Below the pieces are notes generated by a model. It was not told the DNA's origin, made no database searches, and worked only from the letters and a program-made list of their open reading frames with translations. A program made the translations under genes and the position numbers. This document shows positions 9,088 to 18,240 of a stretch of DNA of 49,886 nt, piece after piece. Every line of letters starts with the position of its first letter. Positions within the stretch are counted from its first letter, which is position 1. The stretch is from positions 1-49,886 of the forward strand of contig VBFO01000006.1 of assembly GCA_005881025.1 (NCBI GenBank), in the 5' to 3' direction. This DNA comes from Chloroflexota bacterium (GTDB lineage Bacteria; Chloroflexota; Dormibacteria; Dormibacterales; Dormibacteraceae).

Positions 9088-10527
9088 GTGGAGTCGATCG
9101 AGCTGCTTGCGGATCGATGCCTCCTTCCTGGCTTCACCGGAACCGAACCGCCCGATTGGGTGAGACGCCGCGCCGCCGCGGGCATCGGAGGCTTCTGCCT
9201 GTTCGCGCGCAACATCGTTTCTCCCGAGCAGGTCGAACACCTTTGTTCAACCCTGCATGCAGAGAGTCCCGGCCTGGTGATCGCGATCGATGAAGAGGGC
9301 GGCGACGTCACCCGCCTCGAGGCTTCGACCGGCAGCTCCTATCCCGGCAACCTGGCCCTCGGCGTGGCCGGTGATGCCGGGCTGACGCGGGCGGTGGCGA
9401 GGTCGATTGGAATGGATCTGGCCCGAGCCGGCATCGACATGAACCTGGCGCCGGTGGCGGACGTGAACAGCAACCCGCTCAACCCGATAGTCGGAGTCCG
9501 CTCGTTCGGCTCGAACGCGTCGGCTGCAGCAGAGCAGACGGCGGCTTGGGTCGAGGGACTGCAGAGCGCAGGCGTCGGTGCTTGCGTCAAGCACTTTCCC
9601 GGCCACGGCGATACCTCGGTCGACTCACATCTGGCCCTTCCAGTCGTGGGGGAGGACCCGCCGGCTGCGGCACTGCTCCCATTCCGTGCCGCGATCGCGG
9701 CTGGAGCGCGCGCAGTCATGAGCGGGCACGTCGTGGTGCGTTCGGTCGATGCGGCCCCGGCCACGATCTCAGCCGCTGTGATGACCCGGATGCTCCGCAG
9801 CGAGCTCGGGTTCGCCGGACTTGCGGTGACCGACGGTCTCGAGATGCAGGCGATCACGCGCGAGCTTGCCATCGCTGAAGCTGCGGTGCGCGCGATCGCT
9901 GCCGGTTGCGACCTTGTTTGCGTAGGCGGCGGTCTGGCTGATGAGGCGACCGCGATCAGCCTGCGTGATGCGCTGGCCGCCGCTGTTCATGCCGGCAGTC
10001 TCAGCGAGGAGAGGCTTGTCGAGGCCGCCTCCCACGTGAGCTCGTTCGCCGCATGGCGTTCCAGGCAGCCCCGCCAATCTGAGATTCCCGACCGCGAGGT
10101 CGGGCTCGTCGCCGCCCGTCGAGCCCTGCGCATTGATGGCCACGTCCGCGTTGATGATGATGCCCTCGTGATCCAGCTCGATCCCGAGCCATCGATCGCC
10201 GCCGGGTATATCCCGTGGGGCGTCTCGGAGCCGCTGGCTCACCGCGGGGTCAGGCTATCGACGGTGATCCTGCGCGACGCAAGGGCTGCCGTCGAAAGGC
10301 ACCTGGCCGAAGCCGCAGGACGAACCGTGGTGTTGACCGTCCGCGACCTTCACCGCCACCCGTGGCAGCTCGCCATCGCCGACTCTGTCCTGTCACGCCG
10401 GCCCGACACAGTCCTGGTCGAGATGGGTCTACCCGCGTGCCGCCCGCAGGCGGCTTTGTCTTACGTCGCGACAAGCGGTGCGGCGCGGGTCTGCGCCATC
10501 GCTGCAGCGGAGGCGATGCGGCCTTGA
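9088..10527 (+). CDS. nagZ: Beta-N-acetylhexosaminidase, GH3 family (NagZ-like, no signal peptide)
   Basis: IAIDEEGGDVTRLE, KHFPGHGDTSVDSHLALP, VTDGLEMQAI GH3/NagZ motifs; GTG start at 9088 in the longer ORF 8218..10527. Confidence 0.88.
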   Translation: MESIELLADRCLLPGFTGTEPPDWVRRRAAAGIGGFCLFARNIVSPEQVEHLCSTLHAESPGLVIAIDEEGGDVTRLEASTGSSYPGNLALGVAGDAGLTRAVARSIGMDLARAGIDMNLAPVADVNSNPLNPIVGVRSFGSNASAAAEQTAAWVEGLQSAGVGACVKHFPGHGDTSVDSHLALPVVGEDPPAAALLPFRAAIAAGARAVMSGHVVVRSVDAAPATISAAVMTRMLRSELGFAGLAVTDGLEMQAITRELAIAEAAVRAIAAGCDLVCVGGGLADEATAISLRDALAAAVHAGSLSEERLVEAASHVSSFAAWRSRQPRQSEIPDREVGLVAARRALRIDGHVRVDDDALVIQLDPEPSIAAGYIPWGVSEPLAHRGVRLSTVILRDARAAVERHLAEAAGRTVVLTVRDLHRHPWQLAIADSVLSRRPDTVLVEMGLPACRPQAALSYVATSGAARVCAIAAAEAMRP

Positions 10528-11387
10528 GCGAAGAGGTGCACCGCCACGCGGCACGTCTCGACAGCATGAGCGAGGTCGAGCTGCTCGAGCTGATGAACGA
10601 CGAGGACGGCAACGCGATCGCGGCCGTGCGGGCACAGATCCCGAGCCTCGCCCATGCGATCGATCAGATCGCCGGCCGCATTAAGAATGGCGGGCGCCTT
10701 CACTACTTTGGTTCTGGAACGAGCGGCAGGCTCGCCACTCTTGATGCCGCGGAATGCGCTCCGACATTCGGCGTCGATCCTCAGCTGGTGATCGCGCATG
10801 CCGCTGCCGACGGCGAGGCCGAGGACGACCGCGACCTCGGCGTGAGCGACGCCCGTTCGGCCGGGCTGACGACGCGGGACACCCTGGTGGCGGTAAGCGC
10901 GTCAGGCAGCACCGCTTACGTGCTTGGCGCCGTCGAACACGGACGAACATCTGGCGTTCTCATCGTCGCGGTCACGTGTGCGCCGGGCTCGATGCTCGGT
11001 CGGGTCGCAGACATCGCGATCGAGGTCGCCGTTGGGCCGGAGGTGATAGCGGGATCGACACGCCTCAAGGCCGGCACGGCGCAGAAGGTGGCGCTGAACA
11101 TGCTCAGCACGGGAGTGTTCACGCGCCTCGGCCACACGTATCGCGGCCGGATGGTCGGTGTCACGGCCGCCAACGCGAAGCAGCGCGGACGGGCCTTGCG
11201 ACTCGTGGTTGATGTCACCGGCGCCGGCGAGACGGCCGCCTCGGACGCCCTCGCGCAAGCCCATGGGAACGCGAAGATCGCCATCCTCATGCTGCGCTGC
11301 CGGCTCTCGACGGTCGATGCAGAGGCGCGGCTTTCCGCAGCTCGCGGGGACCTCGCGGCTGCCCTCGGCGAGAGGCGGCACGCGTGA
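10524..11387 (+). CDS. murQ: N-acetylmuramic acid 6-phosphate etherase
   Basis: HYFGSGTSGRLATLDAAECAPTFG, GSTRLKAGTAQKVALNMLSTG; TTG start overlapping the upstream stop (TTGA). Confidence 0.9.
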   Translation: MSEEVHRHAARLDSMSEVELLELMNDEDGNAIAAVRAQIPSLAHAIDQIAGRIKNGGRLHYFGSGTSGRLATLDAAECAPTFGVDPQLVIAHAAADGEAEDDRDLGVSDARSAGLTTRDTLVAVSASGSTAYVLGAVEHGRTSGVLIVAVTCAPGSMLGRVADIAIEVAVGPEVIAGSTRLKAGTAQKVALNMLSTGVFTRLGHTYRGRMVGVTAANAKQRGRALRLVVDVTGAGETAASDALAQAHGNAKIAILMLRCRLSTVDAEARLSAARGDLAAALGERRHA

Positions 11388-12508
11388 AGACGCTCATCCG
11401 CGGCCGTGTGCACGGCCTGAAAGGCGAGTCCGCCGGTGTCCTAATCGAGGGAGCGGTCATCACGTGGATCGGGCGCGGCTCAGCCCCGGAACACCCAGAC
11501 GAGGAGGTCCAGCTTGCTGCCGGCGAGCTGCTCGCACCGGGCTTCATCGACCTTCAGGTCAACGGCTTTGGCGGACACGACGCCGCCGAAGGTCTTGACG
11601 CGATCGGCGCCATCGCTGACGCACTGCCCACCACCGGCGTGACCGCGTTCCTTCCGACCTTGATCTCGGCGCCTGTCAAGTCTGGGGCCGAGTTCGCGGC
11701 CTCGGTGTCCGGGGCGGAGAGCAACGGTGCTCGTGTGCTGGGCGCGCACATCGAAGGCCCTTTCATCAACCCGTCGTTTCGAGGCGCACACGATCGTTCA
11801 TGCCTGGCCGAACCGACGCCGGAGCAGGTCGAGGTGATCGCGCGGGCGAGGCCGCGGCTGGTGACGCTCGCGCCTGAGCTCCCGGGAGCCCTCGAGGCGA
11901 TCGCGAGGCTGCGCCGGCGTGGCGTCGTCGTCAGCGCGGGTCACACCGGTGCGGATTTCGAGCAGGGCGGCCTGGCGATCAAAGCCGGGATCCGCTTCGG
12001 CACGCACATCTACAACGCCATGCCGCCGGTCCATCACCGGCGGCCGGGCATCGCGCTGGCGCTGGCGCTCGACCGGCGCGTCACCGTCGGTCTCATCGCG
12101 GATGGGCTGCATGTTCATCCGTCCGTCATGCAGCAGCTCGTGAGCGTCAAGGGCACGTCGCGCATCGCGCTCACGACTGACCAGACCGCGGCCGCCGCCT
12201 CAGCACCGGGCAGCTTCCAGCTCTCGGGCCGTCGGGTGTACAGCGACGGAATGGTGGTGAAGCTCGAGGACGGCACACTGGCCGGAAGCGCATCGACCAT
12301 GGACGACCTCGTGCGACGCACCGCCCAGCTGCCCGGTATGAGCGCGGAGCGCGCGATCACGATGGCGTCGTCGGTCCCCGCTCGCGTGCTCGGCGAGCGC
12401 CGGCTGGGACGCATCAGCGTCGGCGCATGTGCAGACCTGGTGGTGCTGGATGCCGAGCTTCGCGTGCGCCAGACGTGGGTAGGCGGCCGCGTAAGGTTCA
12501 GGCGGTGA
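11384..12508 (+). CDS. nagA: N-acetylglucosamine-6-phosphate deacetylase
   Basis: LAPGFIDLQVNGFGGHD, HIEGPFINPSFRGAHD, THIYNAMPPVHHRRPG, GTG start with 4-bp overlap. Confidence 0.92.
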   Translation: MKTLIRGRVHGLKGESAGVLIEGAVITWIGRGSAPEHPDEEVQLAAGELLAPGFIDLQVNGFGGHDAAEGLDAIGAIADALPTTGVTAFLPTLISAPVKSGAEFAASVSGAESNGARVLGAHIEGPFINPSFRGAHDRSCLAEPTPEQVEVIARARPRLVTLAPELPGALEAIARLRRRGVVVSAGHTGADFEQGGLAIKAGIRFGTHIYNAMPPVHHRRPGIALALALDRRVTVGLIADGLHVHPSVMQQLVSVKGTSRIALTTDQTAAAASAPGSFQLSGRRVYSDGMVVKLEDGTLAGSASTMDDLVRRTAQLPGMSAERAITMASSVPARVLGERRLGRISVGACADLVVLDAELRVRQTWVGGRVRFRR

Positions 12509-13539
12509 GCCGGTTCCGCGACGAGATCGGTCAGCAGCCTGAGATCGCCGCCCGGCTGCTTGCGCAGAGCGGCTCCGCGCTGGAGGCGATTGCGCGTGAG
12601 TTCGACGCGCACCGTCCGCGCGGTTTCGTCATCGCGGCGCGAGGCAGCTCCGACCACGCAGCGGACTACGGTCGGTACCTTTTCGGCCGGCGCCAACGGA
12701 TGCTGGTGTCGCTGGCAGCGCCTTCGATGTTCACCCACTACGCAAGCCCGCCCAGCCTGGAAGGTCAGTGCGTGATTGGAATCTCGCAGTCTGGTGAGTC
12801 GCCTGATGTGATCGCGGTCATCGCAGAGGCAGCGCGTCAGGGCGCGCTCACCATCGCGATCACCAATGAGGCAGGCTCGCCGCTTGGAACGGCGGCCCGG
12901 CTCGTGGTCCCGATGCTCGCAGGTCCCGAGCTGAGCGTTCCCGCGTCCAAGACATATCTCGCCAGCCTGATGGCACTGGCAATGATCTCTGCCGCGCTCG
13001 CGCCTGATGCCGGCTTCCAGCGTGCCCTCGAGCAGGTGCCGGACAAGCTGCGTGAGGCCATGGATAAGGAAGAAGGCCTCGCCCCGCTGGCGCGGGCTCT
13101 CACAGGGCCGCGCGCGATAGTGCTCGGCCGTGGCTTCAATCTCTGCACCGCGGAGGAGGTGGCGTTGAAGCTCACCGAGACGAGCTACGTGCTCGCCCGC
13201 GCCTGGTCGGTGGCCGACTTCGTGCATGGCCCTATCGCCGTTGCCGAGCCCGGATTTCCGGTTCTGCTCGTCGGTGCGGGGGGCTCGGTGGCAAAGGACG
13301 TCGAGGCGATCGCGGCCAGGCTCACCGAGCTCGGCTGCCGAGTGATGGGGCTGTTCGACTGCACCTCGGCTCCCCTTCCACAGGATTCTGCCGTGCGCAT
13401 CGACTCCGGCCTGCCGGAGGAGCTGACACCGCTGACGCTGGCCGTGCTCGGCCAGCTGCTTGCGCACCAGGTGGCGATCGCGAAGGGCGTGGATCCTGAC
13501 GTGCCGAGGGCGCTCCGCAAAGTCACCCGCACCTGGTGA
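12505..13539 (+). CDS. SIS-domain sugar-phosphate isomerase/deaminase (GlmS C-terminal-like, NagB-II type)
   Basis: ARGSSDHAADYGRYLF, IGISQSGESPDVIAV, ALKLTETSYVLARAWSVADFVHGP; GTG start with 4-bp overlap. Confidence 0.85.
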   Translation: MSRFRDEIGQQPEIAARLLAQSGSALEAIAREFDAHRPRGFVIAARGSSDHAADYGRYLFGRRQRMLVSLAAPSMFTHYASPPSLEGQCVIGISQSGESPDVIAVIAEAARQGALTIAITNEAGSPLGTAARLVVPMLAGPELSVPASKTYLASLMALAMISAALAPDAGFQRALEQVPDKLREAMDKEEGLAPLARALTGPRAIVLGRGFNLCTAEEVALKLTETSYVLARAWSVADFVHGPIAVAEPGFPVLLVGAGGSVAKDVEAIAARLTELGCRVMGLFDCTSAPLPQDSAVRIDSGLPEELTPLTLAVLGQLLAHQVAIAKGVDPDVPRALRKVTRTW

Positions 13540-14399
13540 CAGACGATCAGGTCCTCGGTCTCGACATCGGTGGTTCGTCGAGCCGGGCGAGGCTGAGCGC
13601 CGGCGGAAGGACGCTCGCCGAGGCGTCAGGCCTCGGCGCGAACGCAGTGGAGATCGCGCCGCGTCACATCCAGGCGAGGCTCACCGCGCTCATCGACGAG
13701 CTTGGCTCGCCGCGGCCGACCGCTTGCTGCGCGGGCGCCGCCGGAGCCGAGGTTCCCGCCGGCAAGAGGCGTCTCGAGCGACTGCTGGCCCGCCTGCTTC
13801 CTGGCTGCCGGGTGGAGGTCGTGCACGACGCGCGTCTCATCCTCGCTGCGGCCGGGCTCGACATCGGCATCGCGCTCATCGCGGGCACCGGATCGGTGGC
13901 GTACGGCCGCGACGAGCGCGGCGCTGAGGCGAGGGTCGGTGGATGGGGTTGGTTGCTCGGAGACGAGGGGAGCGGCGTCTGGCTGGTGCGCGAGGCTGCG
14001 CGGGAATTGATGCTGCGTCGCGAGTCAAACCAGCGTCTCGGTGCCCTCGGTGACCGAATGCTGGCCGCCACTCAGTCGCGTGAGATCCTCGAGCTGACGG
14101 GCAAGCTCCATGCAATGCGTGAACCGGGACGCTGGGCCGCGCTCGCGGGCGCCGTGTTCGACGCGGCCGACACGGACGAAGGCGCGGCGCGCGTGCTCGA
14201 GCGTGCGGCTGACGCGCTGGCGGTTCTCGTCGATCGGGTACGTGAGCGCCTCGAGGTGCAGGGTCCGGTGGTTCTGGCCGGCGGGTTGCTTCTCAATCAG
14301 CCGCGCCTCGAGCTGCTCGTGAAGGCTCGCGTCGGCGATGCGGTCAGCCTTGCCGATCCTCCAGTCGCTGGAGCGGTCCGAATCGCCGAGCGTCTTTAA
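13536..14399 (+). CDS. BadF/BadG/BcrA-type ATPase, probable N-acetylglucosamine/N-acetylmuramate kinase
   Basis: VLGLDIGGSSSRARL phosphate-1 motif, IALIAGTGSVAYGRD, GWGWLLGDEGSGVWL; GTG start with 4-bp overlap. Confidence 0.85.
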   Translation: MTDDQVLGLDIGGSSSRARLSAGGRTLAEASGLGANAVEIAPRHIQARLTALIDELGSPRPTACCAGAAGAEVPAGKRRLERLLARLLPGCRVEVVHDARLILAAAGLDIGIALIAGTGSVAYGRDERGAEARVGGWGWLLGDEGSGVWLVREAARELMLRRESNQRLGALGDRMLAATQSREILELTGKLHAMREPGRWAALAGAVFDAADTDEGAARVLERAADALAVLVDRVRERLEVQGPVVLAGGLLLNQPRLELLVKARVGDAVSLADPPVAGAVRIAERL

Positions 14400-14418
14400 C
14401 CGGTATCCTCGATCGCTC

Positions 14419-15150
14419 ATGGGATCCCCTGCGCCGCCCGAGATCATGTCGGGCGAAAGTCCCGAAGCGGTCATGCTCTGGGCTCACAGCAAGTTCTCGC
14501 GGCTTGCCCTGGTGGCGAGTCTGCAGGCCGAGTCGTCAGTGCTCATCGACATGGCTTCGCGTGCCGGTATCGGAGTGCGTGTGATCACGCTCGACACCGG
14601 GCGCCTTCCGCAGGAGACCCACGACATGATCGATCGAGTGCGCGACCGCTATCGGATCAGCGTCGACGTCATCGTTCCGGATGCGGCCGATGTGAAGCAG
14701 CTGGTGCATGAGCATGGAACCAATCCGTTCTACCGCTCGCCTGACCTACGCCGTCTGTGCTGTGAGGTGCGCAAGTCGCGCCCGCTCGCCGGGGCTCTGA
14801 TCGGGTTCGACGCATGGCTGACCGGCGTGCGCCGCCAGCAGGCTTCAACCCGATCCGAGACTCAGGTCGTGGCGGAGGACCTCGAACATCCTGGCCTGAC
14901 CAAGGTGGCTCCGCTGGCGGCGTGGTCGAAGGACCAGGTCTGGTCCTACATCCACGAGCACGACGTGCCGTACCACTCGCTCTATGACCGCGGCTATACG
15001 TCTATCGGCTGTGCTCCATGCACGCGTGCGACCAGCGCCGGCGAGGACGAGCGAGCAGGGCGCTGGTGGTGGGAGAACGATGAGGTGAAGGAGTGCGGCC
15101 TGCACTGGACCCCCGACAACCGGCCGCTGCCGATCGTTCACCATGAGTAA
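14419..15150 (+). CDS. cysH: Phosphoadenylyl/adenylyl-sulfate reductase (APS-reductase type with Fe-S cysteines)
   Basis: TLDTGRLPQETHDMID; LCCEVRKSRPL and IGCAPCTR (CC...CxxC) cysteines of [4Fe-4S] APS reductases. Confidence 0.88.
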   Translation: MGSPAPPEIMSGESPEAVMLWAHSKFSRLALVASLQAESSVLIDMASRAGIGVRVITLDTGRLPQETHDMIDRVRDRYRISVDVIVPDAADVKQLVHEHGTNPFYRSPDLRRLCCEVRKSRPLAGALIGFDAWLTGVRRQQASTRSETQVVAEDLEHPGLTKVAPLAAWSKDQVWSYIHEHDVPYHSLYDRGYTSIGCAPCTRATSAGEDERAGRWWWENDEVKECGLHWTPDNRPLPIVHHE

Positions 15151-15153
15151 GGA

Positions 15154-15921
15154 ATGACGAACGAGGCGGGCCTCTCCGACGAGCATTCCGTCAGCGTCGA
15201 GCGGCTGACCAAGACCTTCCCTCATGGCGACCGGATGCTGGTGGCCCTGCAGGAAGTCACTCTCGAGGTGCAGGCAGGTGAGTTCGTCTGCGTGGTGGGC
15301 GCTTCAGGGTCCGGCAAGAGCACCTTGCTCAACGTGCTCGCGGGTCTGGAGGGAGCGACCGCAGGCCAGGCTCATGTGCACGGGCGCATGGCCCTCATGT
15401 TTCAGGAACCGGCACTGCTGCCATGGCTAACGGCGGCCGAGAATGTCGAGCTGGCGCTGGAGCTCCGTCACGTAAGACGGGCGGAGCGAAAGGCGACGGC
15501 TCAGGAGCTGCTCGAGCTGGTTCATCTGCACGGCTTCGAGAAGCGCCGGCCACACGAGCTTTCCGGCGGCATGAAGCACCGCGTGGCCCTGGCTCGAGCG
15601 CTGGCACAGGATGCAGACGTGCTCCTGATGGATGAGCCGTTCGCGGCGCTCGACGCCATCACCCGCGACTTGCTCCACGAGGAGCTGCTCCGTCTGTGGA
15701 GCTCCAAGGGGCTCACCATTCTCTTCGTCACGCACAACGCCCGGGAGGCTGTCCGCCTTGGCGACCGGGTGCTCGTCTTTACGAGCCGGCCTGGCAGGGT
15801 CGCCCACGAGATCCGCGTCGACCTGGCGCGGCCGCGCAGCCTTGATTCGCCTGAGCTCGCCGTCATCGCAGGCCGGATCACTGAGCGCCTCAAGCAGGAG
15901 ACGCGTCTGCGTGTCGGCTGA
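15154..15921 (+). CDS. ABC transporter ATP-binding protein (SsuB/TauB/NrtD-like)
   Basis: VGASGSGKSTLLNVLAG Walker A, LSGGMKHRVALARAL signature, VLLMDEPFAALD Walker B. Confidence 0.9.
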   Translation: MTNEAGLSDEHSVSVERLTKTFPHGDRMLVALQEVTLEVQAGEFVCVVGASGSGKSTLLNVLAGLEGATAGQAHVHGRMALMFQEPALLPWLTAAENVELALELRHVRRAERKATAQELLELVHLHGFEKRRPHELSGGMKHRVALARALAQDADVLLMDEPFAALDAITRDLLHEELLRLWSSKGLTILFVTHNAREAVRLGDRVLVFTSRPGRVAHEIRVDLARPRSLDSPELAVIAGRITERLKQETRLRVG

Positions 15922-16051
15922 GGCTCGGCCGAAAGCCCTTGGCGAGAGATTTCGGCGATCCAGGTGGTCCAGATGTGGGTGAAGCGTCGAGCAGCGCAGC
16001 GAGCGCATCGTGGTGATGCGTGAGCGAGCAGCGGAGGAGCTGAACCCGTAG

Positions 16052-16957
16052 ATGGGCCGCATGGGCGCCGAAGATCCGTCAAGGGCCTTTCCGACCGAGC
16101 CTCCGCCGCTGATCGAGCCTCTGGCTGCGGCCGAGCTCGCCGCACCCGCGGAGACGCTGGCCGAGCCGAGCCAGCCCAGACAGCCGGGACGGTTCCTTTC
16201 GTGGCTCTGGCCGAAGCTGGCCGCAGTCGCGCTGGGTCTTGGCATCTGGCAGGTGGTGGTGTGGTCGGGTTGGAAACCCGACTACGTCCTCCCGGGTCCG
16301 CTCCCGGTCTTTCAACGCCTGGCACAGGACCTGGGCCAGGCCGACTTCTACACGGGCGTCGCCGTCACGATGCGGCGGGCGCTGACCGGGTACGCGATCG
16401 CGGTGGTGATCGGCAGCGCAGTCGGGCTGCTCGTGGCGCGGGTGCCCATCGTCCGCAAAGCGGTGGGGCACGCCATCCTGGGCCTGCAGTCCATGCCCTC
16501 GATCGCGTGGTTCCCGCTCGCGATCCTTCTCTTCCAGCTCAGCGAGGGCGCGATCCTCTTCGTGGTCATCCTCGGGGCAGCACCAGCGGTCACAGTCGGC
16601 CTCCTGAGCGGCGTCGACCATGTGCAGCCGCTGCTGGTGCGTGTCGGGAGGGTCATGGGCGCTCGCGGCCTGGGCCTCTACCGCTACGTGATCCTTCCCG
16701 CCGCCCTACCTGGATTCGTGAGTGGCCTCAAGCAGGGCTGGGCTTTCGCATGGCGCAGCCTGATGGCCGGCGAGATCATCGGAGTCGTCTCTCATGTGCC
16801 GTCACTGGGTCAGCAGCTGCAGGTGGCCCGTGACTTCGCCGACGCCGAGCAGCTGCTCGCGCTGATGATCGTGATCTTCGTGATCGGCGTGGTGGTGGAT
16901 CTCGCATTTGGCTTCGCCGACCGTTCCATCCGCCGGCGCTGGGGCCTCCTCGCTTAG
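16052..16957 (+). CDS. ABC transporter permease (SsuC/TauC-like)
   Basis: ARGLGLYRYVILPAALPGFVSGLKQGWAFAWRSLMAGEI EAA-type motif; multiple TM segments. Confidence 0.88.
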   Translation: MGRMGAEDPSRAFPTEPPPLIEPLAAAELAAPAETLAEPSQPRQPGRFLSWLWPKLAAVALGLGIWQVVVWSGWKPDYVLPGPLPVFQRLAQDLGQADFYTGVAVTMRRALTGYAIAVVIGSAVGLLVARVPIVRKAVGHAILGLQSMPSIAWFPLAILLFQLSEGAILFVVILGAAPAVTVGLLSGVDHVQPLLVRVGRVMGARGLGLYRYVILPAALPGFVSGLKQGWAFAWRSLMAGEIIGVVSHVPSLGQQLQVARDFADAEQLLALMIVIFVIGVVVDLAFGFADRSIRRRWGLLA

Positions 16958-16964
16958 CGCGACG

Positions 16965-17525
16965 GTGGCAAGGCTCATCTACGCCGCCCTTTCGTCGCTG
17001 GATGGCTACGTAGCAGACAGCCAGGGCAACTTCGACTGGGCCGCACCGGATGAAGAGGTGCACGCCGCCGTCAACGACATCCTGCGGCCGGTAGGAACTC
17101 ATCTCTACGGACGCCGCATGTATGAGGTGCTGGTCGCGTGGGAGACGATGGAGACCGCGGGACAGTCCCCCCTGATCCGGGACTTCGCCGAGATCTGGCG
17201 TTCAGCCGACAAGGTCGTCTACTCGAGAACATTGAAGAAACTCTCGAGCGCCAGGACGCGGATCGAGCGCGATTTCGACCCTGAGACCGTCCGCAAGCTG
17301 AAGGCAGCCGCCCGGCGAGACCTCAGCATCGGAGGTCCCGAGCTGGCCTCGCTCGCGTTCCGCGCGGGGCTTGTCGACGAGTGTCACCTGTTCCTGGCGC
17401 CCGTCGTGGTGGGCGCCGGCAATCGGTCGCTGCCCACAAGCGGGTTCTTGAGGTTCGAGCTGCTGGGCGAACGCCACTTCAAGAGCGGCTTCGTGCAGCT
17501 GCACTACCGGACGCCGGCTAGGTAG
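16965..17525 (+). CDS. Dihydrofolate reductase / RibD C-terminal-like protein
   Basis: LIYAALSSLDGYVADSQGNFDW, LYGRRMYEVL, DLSIGGPELASLAFRAGLVDECHLFLAPVVVGAG; GTG start at 16965. Confidence 0.88.
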   Translation: MARLIYAALSSLDGYVADSQGNFDWAAPDEEVHAAVNDILRPVGTHLYGRRMYEVLVAWETMETAGQSPLIRDFAEIWRSADKVVYSRTLKKLSSARTRIERDFDPETVRKLKAAARRDLSIGGPELASLAFRAGLVDECHLFLAPVVVGAGNRSLPTSGFLRFELLGERHFKSGFVQLHYRTPAR

Positions 17526-18225
17526 GCGGCGTCTCGCTGAGCCTGCTGCGCAGGCGCTCCAGCTCGTTCGACGCCCACTCAGAGTCCAGCTCGTAGCTCC
17601 GCTCGCGACTCCAGGCGAGGATTGCCTCCCACTCGCTGATGGCATCGGGGATGCGCCCTAGCCGCTCGAGCAGGAACGCCCGGCTGAAAAGGGCCGAGAT
17701 GGTATTCGGGTCGAGGGAGGCCGCTTGCCTCCAGGTGGCGAGCGCCTCGTCGACCATGCCCAGGCCGGCCTGGACCGTGCCGCTCTGCTCGATCAGGCCT
17801 GGATGATCGGGGGCAAGTGTCAGCCCGGCGGCCACGATGACATTGGCTCGTGCAAGGTCGCCCGCGCGCAGGTAAGCCTCAGCCAGCAGCCGGTGCGAGC
17901 TCACGTCGTTTGGCCTGGCGGCGAGGCGCTCCTTGTAGGTGCTGATCGCATCCTCGACATCGCCGAGGGCGGCCAGGGCCACGATGAGCTGCAGGTGCGT
18001 CTTCTCAGCGTCCGGCTCCAGCACCAGCGACCGTCGGTACCAGCCGAGCGCCTCGCGCATGGTGACTCGGGCGCGGCTGAACAGGATGTACCCGCGATCG
18101 CGAAGGAGCTGGGCATTCTCGCCCTTGGCCAGCTCAGAGTCGAGTGCTTCTATGGCCCGCTGGAACGAGTCATCGTCCTGCCGTACCTCGTACGCCGTCA
18201 CGAGGGCTGCGATGTCCGTTCCCAT
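17518..18225 (-). CDS. Tetratricopeptide repeat protein
   Basis: 235-aa helical repeats (e.g. LARANVIVAAGLTLAPDHPGLIEQSGTVQAGLGMVDEALATWRQAASLDPN). Confidence 0.75.
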   Translation of the reverse strand: MGTDIAALVTAYEVRQDDDSFQRAIEALDSELAKGENAQLLRDRGYILFSRARVTMREALGWYRRSLVLEPDAEKTHLQLIVALAALGDVEDAISTYKERLAARPNDVSSHRLLAEAYLRAGDLARANVIVAAGLTLAPDHPGLIEQSGTVQAGLGMVDEALATWRQAASLDPNTISALFSRAFLLERLGRIPDAISEWEAILAWSRERSYELDSEWASNELERLRSRLSETPPT

Positions 18226-18240
18226 GACTTCATTATTGAC

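Noticed and set aside
12115-13467. 450-aa minus-strand ORF
   Set aside because: Antisense shadow of nagA and the SIS gene; low-complexity His/Arg/Gln-rich translation with no recognisable domain.
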